Positions 22,650 through 34,462 of a stretch of DNA of 64,000 nucleotides are shown one piece after another. Every line of letters begins with the position of its first letter. Position 1 is the stretch's first letter. Position numbers and translations under genes: made by a program. The notes below the pieces were generated by a model, which searched no databases, was not told the origin of the DNA, and was given only the letters and a program-made list of their open reading frames with translations. The stretch comes from Apis mellifera (taxonomy: Eukaryota > Arthropoda > Insecta > Hymenoptera > Apidae): contig NC_037639.1 of assembly GCF_003254395.2 (NCBI RefSeq), positions 7,988,501 to 8,052,500 of the forward strand. The letters are read 5' to 3'.

Positions 22650-24230
22650 CGTTGGTGGGTGTTTAAATGCGACAAGTTGGCCGGGTTGCGATCAGACTGT
22701 TTCGTGGGAGGGGAGACGTTACGTGTCCGACTAGTTTATCGCGACCATTTGAATCTAAAGACGCTATTATTATCGGTGCAAGTTATTTCTTCCATGGAAT
22801 AAAAATTTCATATCTGCTTCGTGTGAAAATGTACGTGGGAAATCTTTATTTTTATCAAAATTGGAAATTATTAATATCGTAATCTTGTTGCGTTAAAGCA
22901 AGTCTCTTTTAAATTCTGTTGATAATAAAACGATGGTTTTTTCGATAAAAAAAAATCGATTTACGAGATGAAAGAATGGGGATTAATATTCGTTTTTTGT
23001 CGAATAATTTCACAAAATTGTGCAATATGTTTGTCGACAATCTCATTGGCGAATTCTTTGATACGTGAACCGTCGACAGAGCTTTTGAGAAGTTCTCGAA
23101 AGTGACGTTGATCCCTCCTTTCGTTACCCGTTGCGACTGTCGCTCACAATTAGCCGTCCCGAAGGATCTGCCAGCCAGGAAGAACAGAACAGAAGGAGTG
23201 CCGTGAAAATAGAGGAGAACAAAATGAAGGACGAGGGGGGGTAGGATGGGGGCGAAGAAGTGACTGTTACTTGATGGCGCATCTTACATGACAGTCTTTG
23301 TAGTAACTATCAGATAACTCCTTTCTGTCAACCCTTCGCGTCTTCTACTTTCTTCCTCTCTTAGCTGTGAAAGTCTTCTCCAAGTCCAGGGATAAATACA
23401 AGGAGAGAAGAGGAGAAAGAAAGAAAACGAGAAAGGAGAAACGAATTAAACGAGTGTCGTAATGAAATCACTAAAATCAGTTGAAATAATATAAAATAGA
23501 AACGAAAGAATTGCAAGAAGATAGAGAGAGAAGAAGAGACAGAATTATACGATAACATCTGATTAATGATATTTCTCAATTTGATCAGACATCTGACCAT
23601 TTCTACCAATAAGTATTCTTAACGATAGAGGCATCGATAAAAATCATAAATATTATTTCGAAACGATAACACGTAATAATAATGTATTGTATAATAAATC
23701 ACGTCTCCTATTTCACTATCTATAAGATTCAATTTTCCACGTTGCTATTTATACATCACAGTCACCGGGACAAAATCACACGGGAAAGACAATGTTAAAC
23801 TACAACTATTACTTACTGTCCCCGATACAACGTACCAATGTCCATTTATCTATCGATCAACGTTATTTTCCACTACCTTTAAATAACTGGAAATAACGTT
23901 CAAAACAATCGGTGGAAACAAATTGAGAATCATTTTGTTTCCACTTCTTCACACGTACAGAAAAAAAAAATATACATATATATAATTATCATTCAATACT
24001 CTTTTCAAACTTTGCTCCACAGGTATTTCGTGCGTCACACGGGCAACAACGAGCAACCGACCCTCCTTCGCGTTAATTTAACACCAACACACGCACACCA
24101 ACACTTTTCGACGCGTATCGTCGGACCACTCACACGTAGCCACCGTCTGAGGAAAGCATGAATGCCCAAACGAAGGTGGTGCGCCGTAGGCAGGGACAGC
24201 TCATTAATATTTAGACGTATTTTGAGCGGC
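22650..24230. other. No gene recognised
   Basis: AT-rich 22.78-23.04 and 23.4-24.02 kb. A short minus-strand ATG frame (23845-23817) runs into a GTAAGT donor. An acceptor-donor fusion, CTCCACAG|GTATTT, occurs at 24022/24023 on the plus strand. Confidence 0.5.
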
Positions 24231-24233
24231 GAG

Positions 24234-24318
24234 CCACCACCACCACCATCACCGCCATCAGCCACTCCGCTAACTCCGGCCCCATCGTCGTCGTCGTCGT
24301 CATCGTCGCCGTCGTCGC
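24234..24318. repeat. CCA and TCG trinucleotide repeats
   Basis: (CCA)n at 24234-24263 and (TCG)n at 24284-24318. Read on the minus strand they give Gly- and Asp-runs inside a 149-codon frame (24035-24484). The frame is explained by the repeats and is not called as a gene. Confidence 0.85.
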
Positions 24319-24329
24319 CTTTATACATA

Positions 24330-25868
24330 ATTATACGCGCGAGATTGGCGAGCATCGCCCGCCTAAAGATTCCACATCCAGCCGGGAAATTTTCCCCGAA
24401 TACAATTCTGCTGGTGTCGTTAGAAGATGGGAGGGGAAGTGTTATTGTTCGTTCTCGCGTCGAATTTCCTCGATAGATTCTCACGTCGAAACAGTAAGGC
24501 TATAATGACGAGTTTCGAGAAAGTTATGGAGCGATAAAAAAAAGTTTTAAAGCATTTCTTTCCTTTCGATTTGTCTCGAAAAATCATTGAAGACTCTTCT
24601 CGTCGAAGAATTGTAAATTAGATATAACGCTTTAAATTTGATTAATATTGGGAATTAAGAAGAAGAAGAAGAATTATATTTTTTAAATAATAAAATAGTT
24701 GGAATAATTTAATTTTGGATCATCAAGAGAATATTTAAAAGAAAGGAGAGATCGATTGTGATCGATCAGGAGAGATGATTAAAATTGTTGTCTCCCCTTA
24801 GGCATCTAATAGTCCTGGCGATCGTCTCGTCTAGAACCAGGGCTCGACAAAACGTCTAGATTACTCGAAAGAGTGTACAAGGAGGACGGGGAGGGGCTGT
24901 GATTTGAGAAGTTCCGATAATAGACGAAAATAGTTGGGCCATCGTCCTTTGTGCCGTTCCTCGCGTAATTTCCACTGATCAAGTCTTATTCATTTGGCCG
25001 CTGTTAATTAACCCCTTCCCGAATCTGATCGACGCGAAAAGATTTTGATTAAAACGAACGGGAAAGAGGCTTTGGCAATTCTATCCTTTGAATATGAGAT
25101 TCTGTCAATAAGGGAATATTAAATTGCGAGGAGAAAAAAATTGTTGAAATTCTAACGATCAATTGACTTCATTTTTCCTCCGAACGCTATTAAAATTTAA
25201 GATTTACAGCGATCGGAGGATTGTTTCGATGGCCAAATCATCTTAAATCTCCACTTAAAAATTTCAGCCCCCAATTTAAAGACACTCGATCGAATAGTTG
25301 CCAATATCCATAACATTTCCCAAGAATTCATCGTCAAAAGGCAACAATTTGAACCGGCGAATAAAAGGAATCTTGGCACGAGGATCCCCGTGCAGCCCGA
25401 AAAGAACACCCCGTAACTAATACTTCACGCACACAGGAATTCATTACTCGTGGCCAGGAACGCTCCCGTTTGGCTCCTCGTCTGGATAGTTAAAATCGAC
25501 GTGGAATGGCGGAATTATGGAGGATAAGGTCGCCTCTTGCCGCCGGAATTACACGTTTAACCGTCAAAAATGAGCCTCGCGGGGGTTCGAAAGGGGTTCC
25601 AGTCGAAGAGAAACAACGGAGCGGGGTAGGGAAGAAGAGATCCTCTCCTCCAACGTTTCCTAATCGATTGCCACGAGTTTTAAACTTTACGCCAACGTCC
25701 CCTTTTGCGCCCTCCAGCCGTTCTTCCGTTCACTTCGCAAACCCGGCGGTGGCACCGCGAAACGAAGGAGGAGGAGGAGGAACGAAAGAGCGAACGATAA
25801 GAGAGAGGACGAAGGAGGAGGAGAAGCGAGGAGGAGAGAAGCAGAGGGGACGAAGTCTGTAAATTTTC
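24330..25868. other. No gene recognised
   Basis: AT-rich 24.5-24.8 and 25.0-25.35 kb. GA-rich GGAGGAGGAGGAACGAAAGA-type sequence runs 25.76-25.86 kb. There are no convincing splice pairs. Confidence 0.5.
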
Positions 25869-26162
25869 TTACATTTTATGAGCCATCAGAATTTCATAAC
25901 CTCGAGCCAGTCCGCGTGGTACTTTGCACGGGAAAAGTTTCTCGCTTCTCTCCTCGTCCGTTCTTCCCGCTTTTTCGCCCCCCGTGTCCTCGTCTTCATC
26001 AAGCAACGAGGAAGAGAATGGATTTGGAAACAACCAAGGTGGATTGCAACGGGTAAGTCGATGCGCGGGATAAAAATTTGTGGCCAGATCCGTGGTTTCG
26101 TTCTTAAAATCGATGGTGAAGAAATAATCGCCTCCGAAAAAATCCAATCGTTCTATCATCAA
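25869..26162 (-). CDS. Possible 97-residue open frame, unknown product
   Basis: On the minus strand two adjacent ATGs (26162, 26159) open 97 codons to TAA. First codon positions are G-rich and the translation is well mixed: an aromatic N-terminal part (DFFGGDYFFTIDF), a central proline/asparagine-rich part, and an acidic stretch (DEDEDTGGE). The start context is poor. The opposite strand is also open (25878-26195, from ATG) and contains a GTAAGT donor at 26053, so at most one of the two can be coding. No family is recognised. Confidence 0.18.
   Translation of the reverse strand: MMIERLDFFGGDYFFTIDFKNETTDLATNFYPAHRLTRCNPPWLFPNPFSSSLLDEDEDTGGEKAGRTDEERSEKLFPCKVPRGLARGYEILMAHKM
26018..26052 (+). 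CDS. Possible initial micro-exon with strong start and donor
   Basis: ATG at 26018 has A at -3 and G at +4 and is followed by eleven codons (MDLETTKVDCN) and a GTAAGT donor at 26053. A longer frame starting at ATG 25878 also reaches this donor in another phase. It conflicts with the minus-strand frame over the same bases. No downstream exon can be matched. Confidence 0.1.
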
Positions 26163-26169
26163 AAAAACT

Positions 26170-27790
26170 TCAATGCGAAACGTGTGCCAATTTGATTAAT
26201 ATTTGGAAAAGAAAAGCAATTTCGACAAAAAGTATGCATTACGCGTACATCTATTAATAAGTCGAGGTTTTCTACAATTAAACGGGCCGCTAATGGGGTT
26301 CGTATTAATTGCGACGACACGGGCAGTGAACAATGGATACAATACGAGAGGCGATCAATGAGTGGCGAAGAGTATATTAACGCGCCGACTCTCATTCACA
26401 AAACCGCGAAGCGCTATCACTTTCTCCTTCGATTCATTGATTCCGCCCCCTCTATTTTCCCCTTTATCGGCCGTTCTGCCATTCGTCATCCCGCCTCTCG
26501 AGCGTTCCTCGTTTCGTTCATTATCAAAGGTACATCCGCTTTTCCGCGATCGCGGCCTCCCCCGTTGATCAACCCACGACGAAATCTCTTCACTACGACG
26601 CGACGCGTGGCTCGTCGTGCGCGTTTCGCGTGACTGCGTGCTTAAACTGCTCGACGTGCTTGACGCGGCCATGTCGATCGCGAACTTGTTAACTCGCGTC
26701 TGACTGACAACGCTTCTGATTTCCCGCGCGTGTACCGTTCTCTCCTATAACGATATTGGTATTGGTATTTCGCGTCCGTCGAGGAAGTTGTTCGTGTTAG
26801 TCGATTGTGCAATGATTTTTCTGCGGCATCGAATTGTCGTTTTCGCTATTCATTTATTTTTAATGGATATTTTTCTGTGACAAATGATCGGAATGTAAAG
26901 TATTATAATAAAATATAGAAAATTGGAGGATTATCCACTTTAATTGATGTTAATTAACTAATGTAAATTATTCGTAAAAGAATCATTTTTAATAATATTT
27001 TCCTAGAATTTTTAAAAATATAAAAATTATTGGCACGCGTGTTAATTTCTAAAAAACACAGTGAATATTGCAAAATGTACGAAAGCTGTGCATACGTGAT
27101 CAAGGAAAATTCAAAGTAATTATTCCCGTCCTCGATAAATCATCTTCGAGAGTTAAATATCCATTAATAATATCGAAACTCCAATACAATTTTTTTTCAA
27201 ATCTACAATAAATCTCTGTAATAAAAATACAAATTAACGCGAAATGAGACGGTGGTCTCGCAAGAGGGCTTTCCTTCCAGAGAAGAACGAAGATTCCCTC
27301 GCAAATCGAGGGAAAAGTCTGAAAAGAATATCATAGTGCTTCCGTTCCGCGTGGAAAAAAGAAGGAGGAAGACGGGTGAAGTTTCTGGAAGCGGGCGTGT
27401 ATCGAGGTGAATTCGCGAGCATCCCCATAATGGCCGGAGTGGCCACTCTCGTGCCTCTTTTTTCCTCGAAAATTGCTTCACGGGATAGGTTGCAAGTGGG
27501 CGGTTCTCAGCGCCGTTGGAACCGCCGAGAATAGAATAAAGGTCGTCCTTGCCAGACGATGAAAGCATAGAGTGGCGAGTGGAAAAGCTCGGAGACGTGT
27601 CGGCCATGTTGTCAGCAAACTTTCGTCCTCCCTCTTAAATATAAATGTATACGCGCGAGTCGCCGCGATAAAGCGCCTCCTCCCGTGACTTTCTGCCAGG
27701 GTATGGTACACATTATCTCGCCTCTGTGTATGGTGTTTATTGCGAGGCCATAAGAATGGCCGAGAACGAGAAAAATAATAAATAAGGAAC
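26170..27790. other. No gene recognised
   Basis: CpG-rich 26.4-26.75 kb, AT-rich 26.8-27.23 kb, mixed to 27.75 kb. Opposed frames of 70-134 codons occur without splice support. Confidence 0.5.
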
Positions 27791-27803
27791 GCTGGTGGAA
27801 ATT

Positions 27804-28025
27804 ATGAAATTTTCTCGCCCCTTGAAATTTCTACGAAGAAATATCGAAACTAAAGGAATGATGGAAATGGTACATAATGATTCCTTGGATAAATATCCGA
27901 GAACGAGGAAGAAGAAAAGAAAAAAAGTAGAGGATGAAAATTATGAAAGTTTTTGGAATTCCTACGAAAGAGAAAGAAAGAAATTAAAGAAAGATAATAA
28001 TTTACAATTTCGAAAGGAATTTTAG
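27804..28025 (+). CDS. Possible 73-residue charged open frame
   Basis: ATG at 27804 (a GTG lies nine bases upstream in frame) opens 73 codons to TAG in AT-rich DNA, where stops should be frequent. The product would be highly charged, with a Lys/Arg run (RTRKKKRKKVEDENYESF) and probable helix-forming content. It lies 115 bases before a strong acceptor (28140). No recognised family. Purine-rich sequence partly explains the composition. Confidence 0.15.
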   Translation: MKFSRPLKFLRRNIETKGMMEMVHNDSLDKYPRTRKKKRKKVEDENYESFWNSYERERKKLKKDNNLQFRKEF

Positions 28026-28140
28026 ATATTTTTCAAAGATTTCAGAAAATTACTTTTCATCGATATTCTATTTATTATAATTATTTCGTTATTTCTTTTA
28101 ATTTTGAAATCGTTCTCTTTAATTTCTCGTTTTCCCGTAG

Positions 28141-28352
28141 GAATTTCTGGAAATATCCAGGATAGATTCACGCGTGCCCTCAAGGTCTTTATCTCCCTTT
28201 ATCGCGAAACAGTTTTGCCCAATCAGCACGGGCAACACGCGCCACGAAATAATTGCAGTCATTCCGAACCATTCACTTTATTGGTCAAGATAATCTCATC
28301 GCCCTACTTCCACGTCCTATCCATTTTGTCGTTCTACGTGACGTTTATCTAA
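28141..28352 (+). CDS. Possible terminal exon behind an excellent acceptor
   Basis: The acceptor TTTCTCGTTTTCCCGTAG (ending 28140) has a long T-rich tract. In the phase taking two bases first, about 70 codons are open to TAA, with mixed codons such as ATC CAG GAT AGA TTC ACG CGT GCC CTC AAG GTC. The C-terminal third is hydrophobic (HVLSILSFYVTFI) and could span a membrane. Upstream partner and family are unknown; the charged frame at 27804-28025 is the nearest candidate but has no good donor. Confidence 0.2.
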
Positions 28353-28359
28353 CTTCGTA

Positions 28360-29460
28360 AAAAAAAAAGTATTGCCCATTGGGAAGCTCCCACTGAGACT
28401 CAATTCACCGATAACTGTCACAAAAATAGTTTCCTCTTCTATGCAAAACTTTTTAACGATCCTTATTTCGCACATCTTGGAAAGATAACAAAGATTCCTC
28501 GACGTTTAAACGATAAAAATGAGAAAGAATCTAAAAAGAATAAATATGTGATGTGACTTTTATCGAAAACTTATTGGAGAATTCACCATTTTTACCACCA
28601 CTTGGATTCACGAAATTAAAAGTTCCTTTTAATTTTAATCGAGAAAGACAAGCGACAATCGAGGAGGAAGGAGAATAAAAAAAATAAAAGAGGAATATTT
28701 TGCCGTTAGGCGAGGCGGCGCATTTATCGAGGACGGTGGAGCAGAAGCAGTAGAAGCGTCCGAGTACAGTTCGGGAAAACAGCACAATTCATGGGAACGT
28801 CGACGATCGAGGTTCGAAGCACACGCGTACACGTATGGTGGCAGTTCGCCGCGAGTCGGCCGGCGATATTTCACAGAGGCAAATCGGGTGAAATGGTTCA
28901 GAAAGGATCGAATCATCCGCGTTTTGGTCGAGCAATCCGAGCACACCCCACTGTTGCCCGTCTCTTTATCTTTTTCCATCCCCACGTTCCCCTTTCCCCG
29001 ATTACTCCGCATTCTATCTCGCGCACAGGTGTTTATCCGACCGTACACCCGACACTATTTTCCCCCTTTCTTCCCTCTCGATTCCTCGCACGATCATCCC
29101 CAGATTTATATCTCATCGGGAGAGGAAGCAAGTTCTGCTTCCGTTTATAGGGCACACGGACGGAGCGCGGTCGTTTCAACGCGACACGATTTACCATTAT
29201 ACATCCTTCGATTCGTATATCCGTTACATAATCCCGATGCTTGTACATCACTCGAGGAAGGTAAATAAATTTTTAAAAACGCGTTCTTTTTTTTTTTTCT
29301 ATTAAACTCGTCGATCACCAACCACGTTCACACCCGTGAATTGGAATCAGGGGAGAAGCAAGATTATCATTTGTCGAAAAGTGAAATGAAAGCAACGTTT
29401 TCGTTCCTACTTACAGGTGGATCGCGCGATCAGCACAGTGTCCCACTCTCCCTTCCGAGA
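28360..29460. other. No gene recognised
   Basis: AT-rich to 28.7 kb, GC-rich 28.73-29.2 kb. An acceptor-like CGTTCCTACTTACAG|GTGG lies near 29416. Frames of 119-137 codons on both strands have no splice support. Confidence 0.5.
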
Positions 29461-29464
29461 AATG

Positions 29465-29522
29465 CCTCTCCCTCTCTCTCTCCCTCTCTCTCCCTTTCTC
29501 TCTCTTTCTCTCCCTTTCTCTT
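29465..29522. repeat. CT-rich microsatellite
   Basis: CTCTCCCTCTCTC-type repeat with C- and T-interruptions. Confidence 0.85.
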
Positions 29523-29739
29523 CAAACAATGGAAATGCGTCGTCGTTCAATCACACAAGGTTGATCGGTGTTATCCAGTCGGGGTTGCAAGCTCGTTCGT
29601 TCGTTTCCACGAGGCCGACGTTCGTCATTATTGCATGCGCGTCGTGGATGATGGGTTGGTACGCGTACTCGCGCGGAAATCGCCGTGGAAATCCTCGGCC
29701 GTGGATATCCTCGCCGTCGGTCGTACGTAACGATCCCCG

Positions 29740-30240
29740 CTCATGCCGTGAGAATCTCTCGCGGCCACTTGTCTTGGGTAGCCGCCAGGAGCCGCGGGGG
29801 CTTCGGAGAGAAGGAGAGGCCAGGCGTTACGTAGGAGGAGGTGAAGATGGAGTAGGAGGAAGAAGGTGGTGGATAGTGGTGGTGGCGGGTTGGAGGTGGC
29901 GGTGATTCCAACCTCGTGGAGAAAGGGGGATGAGGAGAGTTGCAGGAGGTAACGCGAGGGAGAGGGCGGAGGTATTCTGCCCCACCCGTACTCGCCTCTG
30001 ATTGGACCACCCCCGCTTCGTTTACCCCGGCCATCCCTCTCCTCCTCCTCCTCCTCTTCCTCCTCTGTCTCTTGCATCTCTTCCTCTCCTCCTTCTCCTT
30101 CTCCTCTTACTGCCGCCGCTGCCTCCTCGTCATTCACCTCATCCGCTCTCCTTCTCCGTGTACCCGCCACCTCAACCTCCTTCTCTTCTATCGGGCTACC
30201 TTCTACCCGCTCTCTTCTCTTCTTCTTCTTCTGGTTCGCG
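29740..30240. repeat. Purine-rich arm followed by pyrimidine-rich arm
   Basis: About 29780-29975 is G/A-rich (GGAGGA, GGTGGT motifs). After a roughly 50-base mixed spacer, 30032-30240 is C/T-rich with CTC, TTC and CCT repeats (densest 30032-30109). The two halves are roughly complementary in composition, so an imperfect long hairpin or triplex is possible. The 270-codon minus-strand frame (29628-30440) and the 147-172 codon plus-strand frames are products of this sequence. Confidence 0.75.
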
Positions 30241-30479
30241 CCACCATCCAGCTCTGTCCGACTCCGCGCGTAAGAACGCCCGCCTCTTTTTCCAATGCAC
30301 CGGAAAACAGGTGCGGAAGCCGGTCGTGGGGATTCCAGGATTTCTACTGGTTCACCGGGAGAACCATCGCCGGCTTGGATCCCCCCGGCCTTTATTCCCA
30401 GGATCTCAGCCGTCGCGGAACACCCTTCGCCCCGTTGCATTTTGAAAATTCTCTATAACGAAAGAGAGGAACCGTAGAC

Positions 30480-32189
30480 GAGCGACGCGCGGGTGGTGCA
30501 CGCTCGATAGGCGTTTAGCCGCTCTCCAATCTCTCCGTTCGCGTTACCCGTGTATTGCGACGCTTCGGTAAACTGCCTCCGGAATCCTGTCCCTCTCTCT
30601 CTCTCTCTCTCCTCTCCTTTCCTTCCCTCTCTTTCTTTCATCCTCTTTCTGTCTTTTTATTTCGTCTCAGCCTTCTTTTGTCGTTTCTTTTCAGCCTTCT
30701 GTTCGTTTCGATCGTCTTTACGATCGTTTACTTTTCCCGTGATCGATAAAAACGGCTCCTCGAGTGGATGTCGCCGAGTTTGAATTATTTTTTTTTTTTT
30801 TTAGAAATGGTTGCCAGTTCGCGAATTTTTGCAGTGCTTGAAAACGCTTGATCGTTAGATACACGTCGGAGAGAATTTTTCATCTTAAAATCGGAATATT
30901 CGCGTGTACACGAGTTATTTCATTTTCCTCGAATTCGAAACCTCGTAATTCGATTCTCATCGTAATTCAAATCGTAACCAATTTCCCAATTTCGATATGT
31001 ATTATACGAACGTTAGAAGCAAGAACGTAACGTCACCTGTTCTCCATCGGGCACACAGGAACCCCTCCCCTCCACCTTGGAACACCGAGGTGATCGTATT
31101 CCGAGCGGAATAAACGATTCGCACGTTTCGACTATAAATTACGGCGCATTTACGACGAACGGTGGAAAGGCATCCGGGACAGGAGACGGACAGGGAGAGG
31201 ATGCCTTAAGGCGACGGCATTTCGATAATTGGAAACCAATGAGGCGGCAGTGGGAGGGTTTCCAAGCTAAAAATCAACCCTTCCGCCCCTAGCTCGGGGC
31301 CCTAATGAAGCGAACCTTCGCCGTTGCCAGCCGACGTGCATGCCTCCGCGTCGTATTAATTGCCTGGCCCCCTCGACTTCTCGTCCCTCGCCGTCCCTCG
31401 TCTCGCCCCCACCCATATTTAAACCACCCCTTGACTCGCGCCCCGCCGTTTCGCCCCCTCTTCTTACGTCCCGCGCCAGCCCGCCCGCGTCTCGCAGTTA
31501 GCCGCGATATCGCATTCTTCGACAAATTGGATCACGCTATCGTGCGAACGACCGATGGTTACAGCGGCTAATACACGAGCGGCGCGATGGCGGGTTGCTT
31601 TTGAAGGGGAGGGCGGAGGATGAGTCTTCTAGGAGAGGAATCTTTTACGAGGATACGAGTTTTCGATGGCCGTGTTTTCGAGAAGAAAATTTGGTCCCCT
31701 CATTCTGGGGAGGAAAAGTTTTCCAACGGTTTTGGGACGATATTTTTTGAAGATTTCTCTTTGGGGAGGGCGAGATATATATATATAGATTTTTTAGAGA
31801 AATATATTCGATAGAATATTTCATATTTTAATTTTATACAAGGTATAAAATTAAAGGATACGTAGTTTTCATCGTGGGAATTTCATTGTTTAGATTCGTT
31901 GGAATGAATCAATAACGTAGAAGAAAGTGATGGAAAAATGTGTAAATTAGTTGACAGGTGGATAAAACGATCATTTCAACCATCATAAAAGCTATCAATC
32001 ATTGGAACGCGAACTTCCTTAATAGCATTTTTCAAACTATATTTTTAATTAATATTTCAATTCTATTAATTATTGATACACGTATTGAAATATTAATTTG
32101 AAAATGATAACGTTAAACGTTAAATCTAAGAGAGCGAAGAAAATGGAACGATTAATCAAACAATTAATTACGATTACTCTTCCATTTAA
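30480..32189. other. No gene recognised
   Basis: CpG-rich 31.04-31.6 kb with opposed 78- and 88-codon frames. A T16 run lies at 30787-30802. AT-rich DNA occupies 31.75-32.2 kb. Confidence 0.5.
30591..30650. repeat. CT microsatellite
   Basis: (CT)n to about 30619, then T/C-rich sequence to 30650. Confidence 0.8.
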
Positions 32190-32522
32190 TTATATTTTCG
32201 GTAAAGTCATATTGTTAGAAAAATCGGAATGTTTAATGAATTGTTTAGAAAACTTTAAATCTGGTTGATTTTGGAAAATATCGGGCGATGCTTCTTGGAC
32301 CTTGCCTTTAAGGTTGTGCGAGGTTAGGGCCATTCTGAACGTAATTCCGTTAGGTAGGCCTCGAATCGATATAATCAACGAATACGCAGGGGATGAGTTT
32401 TCACCCGCCACCGCTTCCTTCACTACGATTCTTCCTCCTAAATTCAACCCCCTGCTCTGCAATCTTCGGACGCTCTCCAGGACGACCCTTATTCCTCGGA
32501 AGGGTGCGCTACCCGATTCCAA
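32190..32522 (-). CDS. Possible 110-codon open frame, unknown product
   Basis: The minus-strand frame from TTG at 32522 runs to TAA and continues through AT-rich sequence near its 3' end, where stops should be common. First codon positions are strongly G-rich in the first half (GTC GTC CTG GAG; GCG GTG GCG GGT GAA). The translation is well mixed and ends in a hydrophilic, asparagine-containing tail. The first ATG in frame is only about 65 codons in. The plus strand over the same bases is also open for about 121 codons without ATG, so the strand is ambiguous. No family is recognised. Confidence 0.18.
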   Translation of the reverse strand: MESGSAPFRGIRVVLESVRRLQSRGLNLGGRIVVKEAVAGENSSPAYSLIISIRGLPNGITFRMALTSHNLKGKVQEASPDIFQNQPDLKFSKQFIKHSDFSNNMTLPKI

Positions 32523-32629
32523 CCTATCCGACGGTTTGAGTCCGTGTCATCGAGAGGAAATCTATCTTTGGAATCGGATTGCCAAATGTTTTCTCAAACT
32601 CGTGAATCGTTGCTTGGGAATTGAATAAT

Positions 32630-34080
32630 TTCAAAATAAAATCCGATAAATCGATAAAACTATAATAAAATTAGTCCTCGAATAATATCGAATAACGATT
32701 AATAAGATACAATGGTAAATTAACCGAGATTCACGATGTAAGAGTTAAAAAATCGAAACCAAAAATCAGCTCCAAACGCAGCGTTCACAAAAACTACGTT
32801 CCATATTTCTCCATATCCAAAAAGAGAAACGAAACACTTACATCTCGAATATGCGAACGTGTCACCAAACACAAACCGTGTCCATCTTAAAACTTAAAAT
32901 TTCTCAACTGAACTCGAACCAGCACATCGGATTAAAAAAAAAAAAAAAAAAAGGAAGGAACACGAGAGGCTCTCCCACACAGTCCCAGTGCCGTGGGACT
33001 GAAACCGGTTAGCTCATCGAGCACACGAACGTGCAGCGTCGGCGACGTGGAACGTCGAATTCGTTCCACGGAAGGATCGAAACAGAAAAATGAGATACGA
33101 CAAGTGCTCGGTACTTTCGATGACGAAGCCAAGACGGCGGAATGAACATGGGCGCGAGATGTGGCACACCCCGAGACCTAGACACTACTGAACCAGCCCC
33201 ATGGCAAACCTTGTTAACGGCAGTCGACAACCAAGTTTAAACTTCGGGTAACAATTCCCCTACCAGCTAACCCTCTCATTCTCTCACCCTCTCTCTCTCT
33301 CTCGGTTTCTCTCCTCGCGTGCTCTCCCCCTCCTTCCCTGGAACCATCTCTCCCTCCCCCCCTTTTGTCTCTCGTTCACAGCGACGGAAGGTGATAGAAG
33401 AATTCTTAAGAAGCTGGTGTAATTAATCATCCCTCGTTCGAACCTACGAGGCTGCGTCGAGGGTAAAGTTGGTTGTGGGCGTCGAGAGAAGTTGTTTCGC
33501 GGGGAATCGATCGGTGGATGGTTTGGAAAAAAATTTTCTAAAAAGAGTGCGCGAGAGTGTAAATTTTGAATAGAATTTAGAAATTCCAAATTAAGGATTT
33601 ATTCGACACTCGGGTAAATTGTATACGTAATTGGAGACTATACTTATGTTTCTAATTTCTCATAAATATTTGCAACACGTTATTGCATCGTATAATTCAT
33701 ATATATATGTAATTATATCAATACATAATAATAATTTAAAATATAAAAGAGTGAGAATAAAATAGCACAAGAAATCAATTAATTAATAATCCACAATAAC
33801 TGTACAACATTCTCCACGAAACACCGATCTCGAACAAAGTCCTGCTGTTCTCAAACGACAAGTCGAAAACACAATAAAACGTATCCTCGTCGCATATCGT
33901 ATCACCTCGAGCAAATTCCAGAAGAGAATCAGTAACCTATCACGAGCATTCTCTAACTGAACTGAAGACCAAGAAAGAAGAAACTCTCGAGGCGAAAGAA
34001 GTCCTCGTCTCGTACTTGGCCTTGATCGGCCCTCCTCTGTCTTTGGAAACCGGGGCGGAACGCGCCAGCTGTCGTTAACC
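32630..34080. other. No gene recognised; homopolymer and CT tract
   Basis: AT-rich 32.6-32.93 kb, an A19 run at 32934-32952, and CT repeats at 33289-33303 with further C/T-rich sequence to 33370. AT-rich DNA runs 33.55-33.8 kb. A CCTCGT/ACGAGG stem lies near 33431-33450. Confidence 0.5.
32934..32952. repeat. Poly(A) run
   Basis: Nineteen A. No retroposon body is visible. Confidence 0.9.
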
Positions 34081-34267
34081 CCGTATCATCGTGTGATCCT
34101 TGGTGGCCGAAAACGCGGCGAGAGTGAGGGAGAGAAAGAGAGCGAGAGTGAACGGGGGCTTCCTACCAAGTTCACCGCAACCTTCTCGAGCGGCGCGTTC
34201 GGTGCGAAACTTGGTAGCCGCGTAACAAGAAAGAAGTAACTATCGTTGAAGCGGACTAGTTTGTTCA

Positions 34268-34313
34268 ATGGCACGAGCCGTTGGGAGGGGGAGAGAGAGA
34301 GAGAGAGGAGAAG
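34268..34313 (+). CDS. Candidate gene, exon 1 of 2
   Basis: ATG at 34268 (G at +4) opens fifteen codons plus one base, arginine/glutamate-rich because the (GA)n repeat at 34291-34306 is part of it, and ends at an excellent donor (AGAAG|GTGAGT, intron from 34314). The split codon is completed by exon 2 at 34463, giving an Asp. A start codon, strong donor and strong acceptor in compatible phase 149 bases apart is the best two-exon arrangement I found. The repeat inside the exon weakens the case. Confidence 0.22.
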
Positions 34314-34462
34314 GTGAGTCGAAGTTCTTCGCAAGAACAAGAACAAAGTTCGAGACCAAAGCACCCCCTCGCCCTTCGCTTCTGTTCCTCTCCTGGATGG
34401 CCCCCTACCATCCCCCTCGTGCCCCCCAGCCGGGCTTTTCGTGTATGTATGTACTCTTGCAG

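Noticed and set aside
24035..24484. 149-codon minus-strand frame with acidic and glycine runs
   Set aside because: Created by the CCA and TCG microsatellites; no other support.
29628..30440. 270-codon minus-strand open frame, the longest in the window
   Set aside because: It is Glu/Arg/Ser/Leu-rich low complexity produced by the purine and pyrimidine tracts; the opposite strand is open too and no domain or splice support exists.
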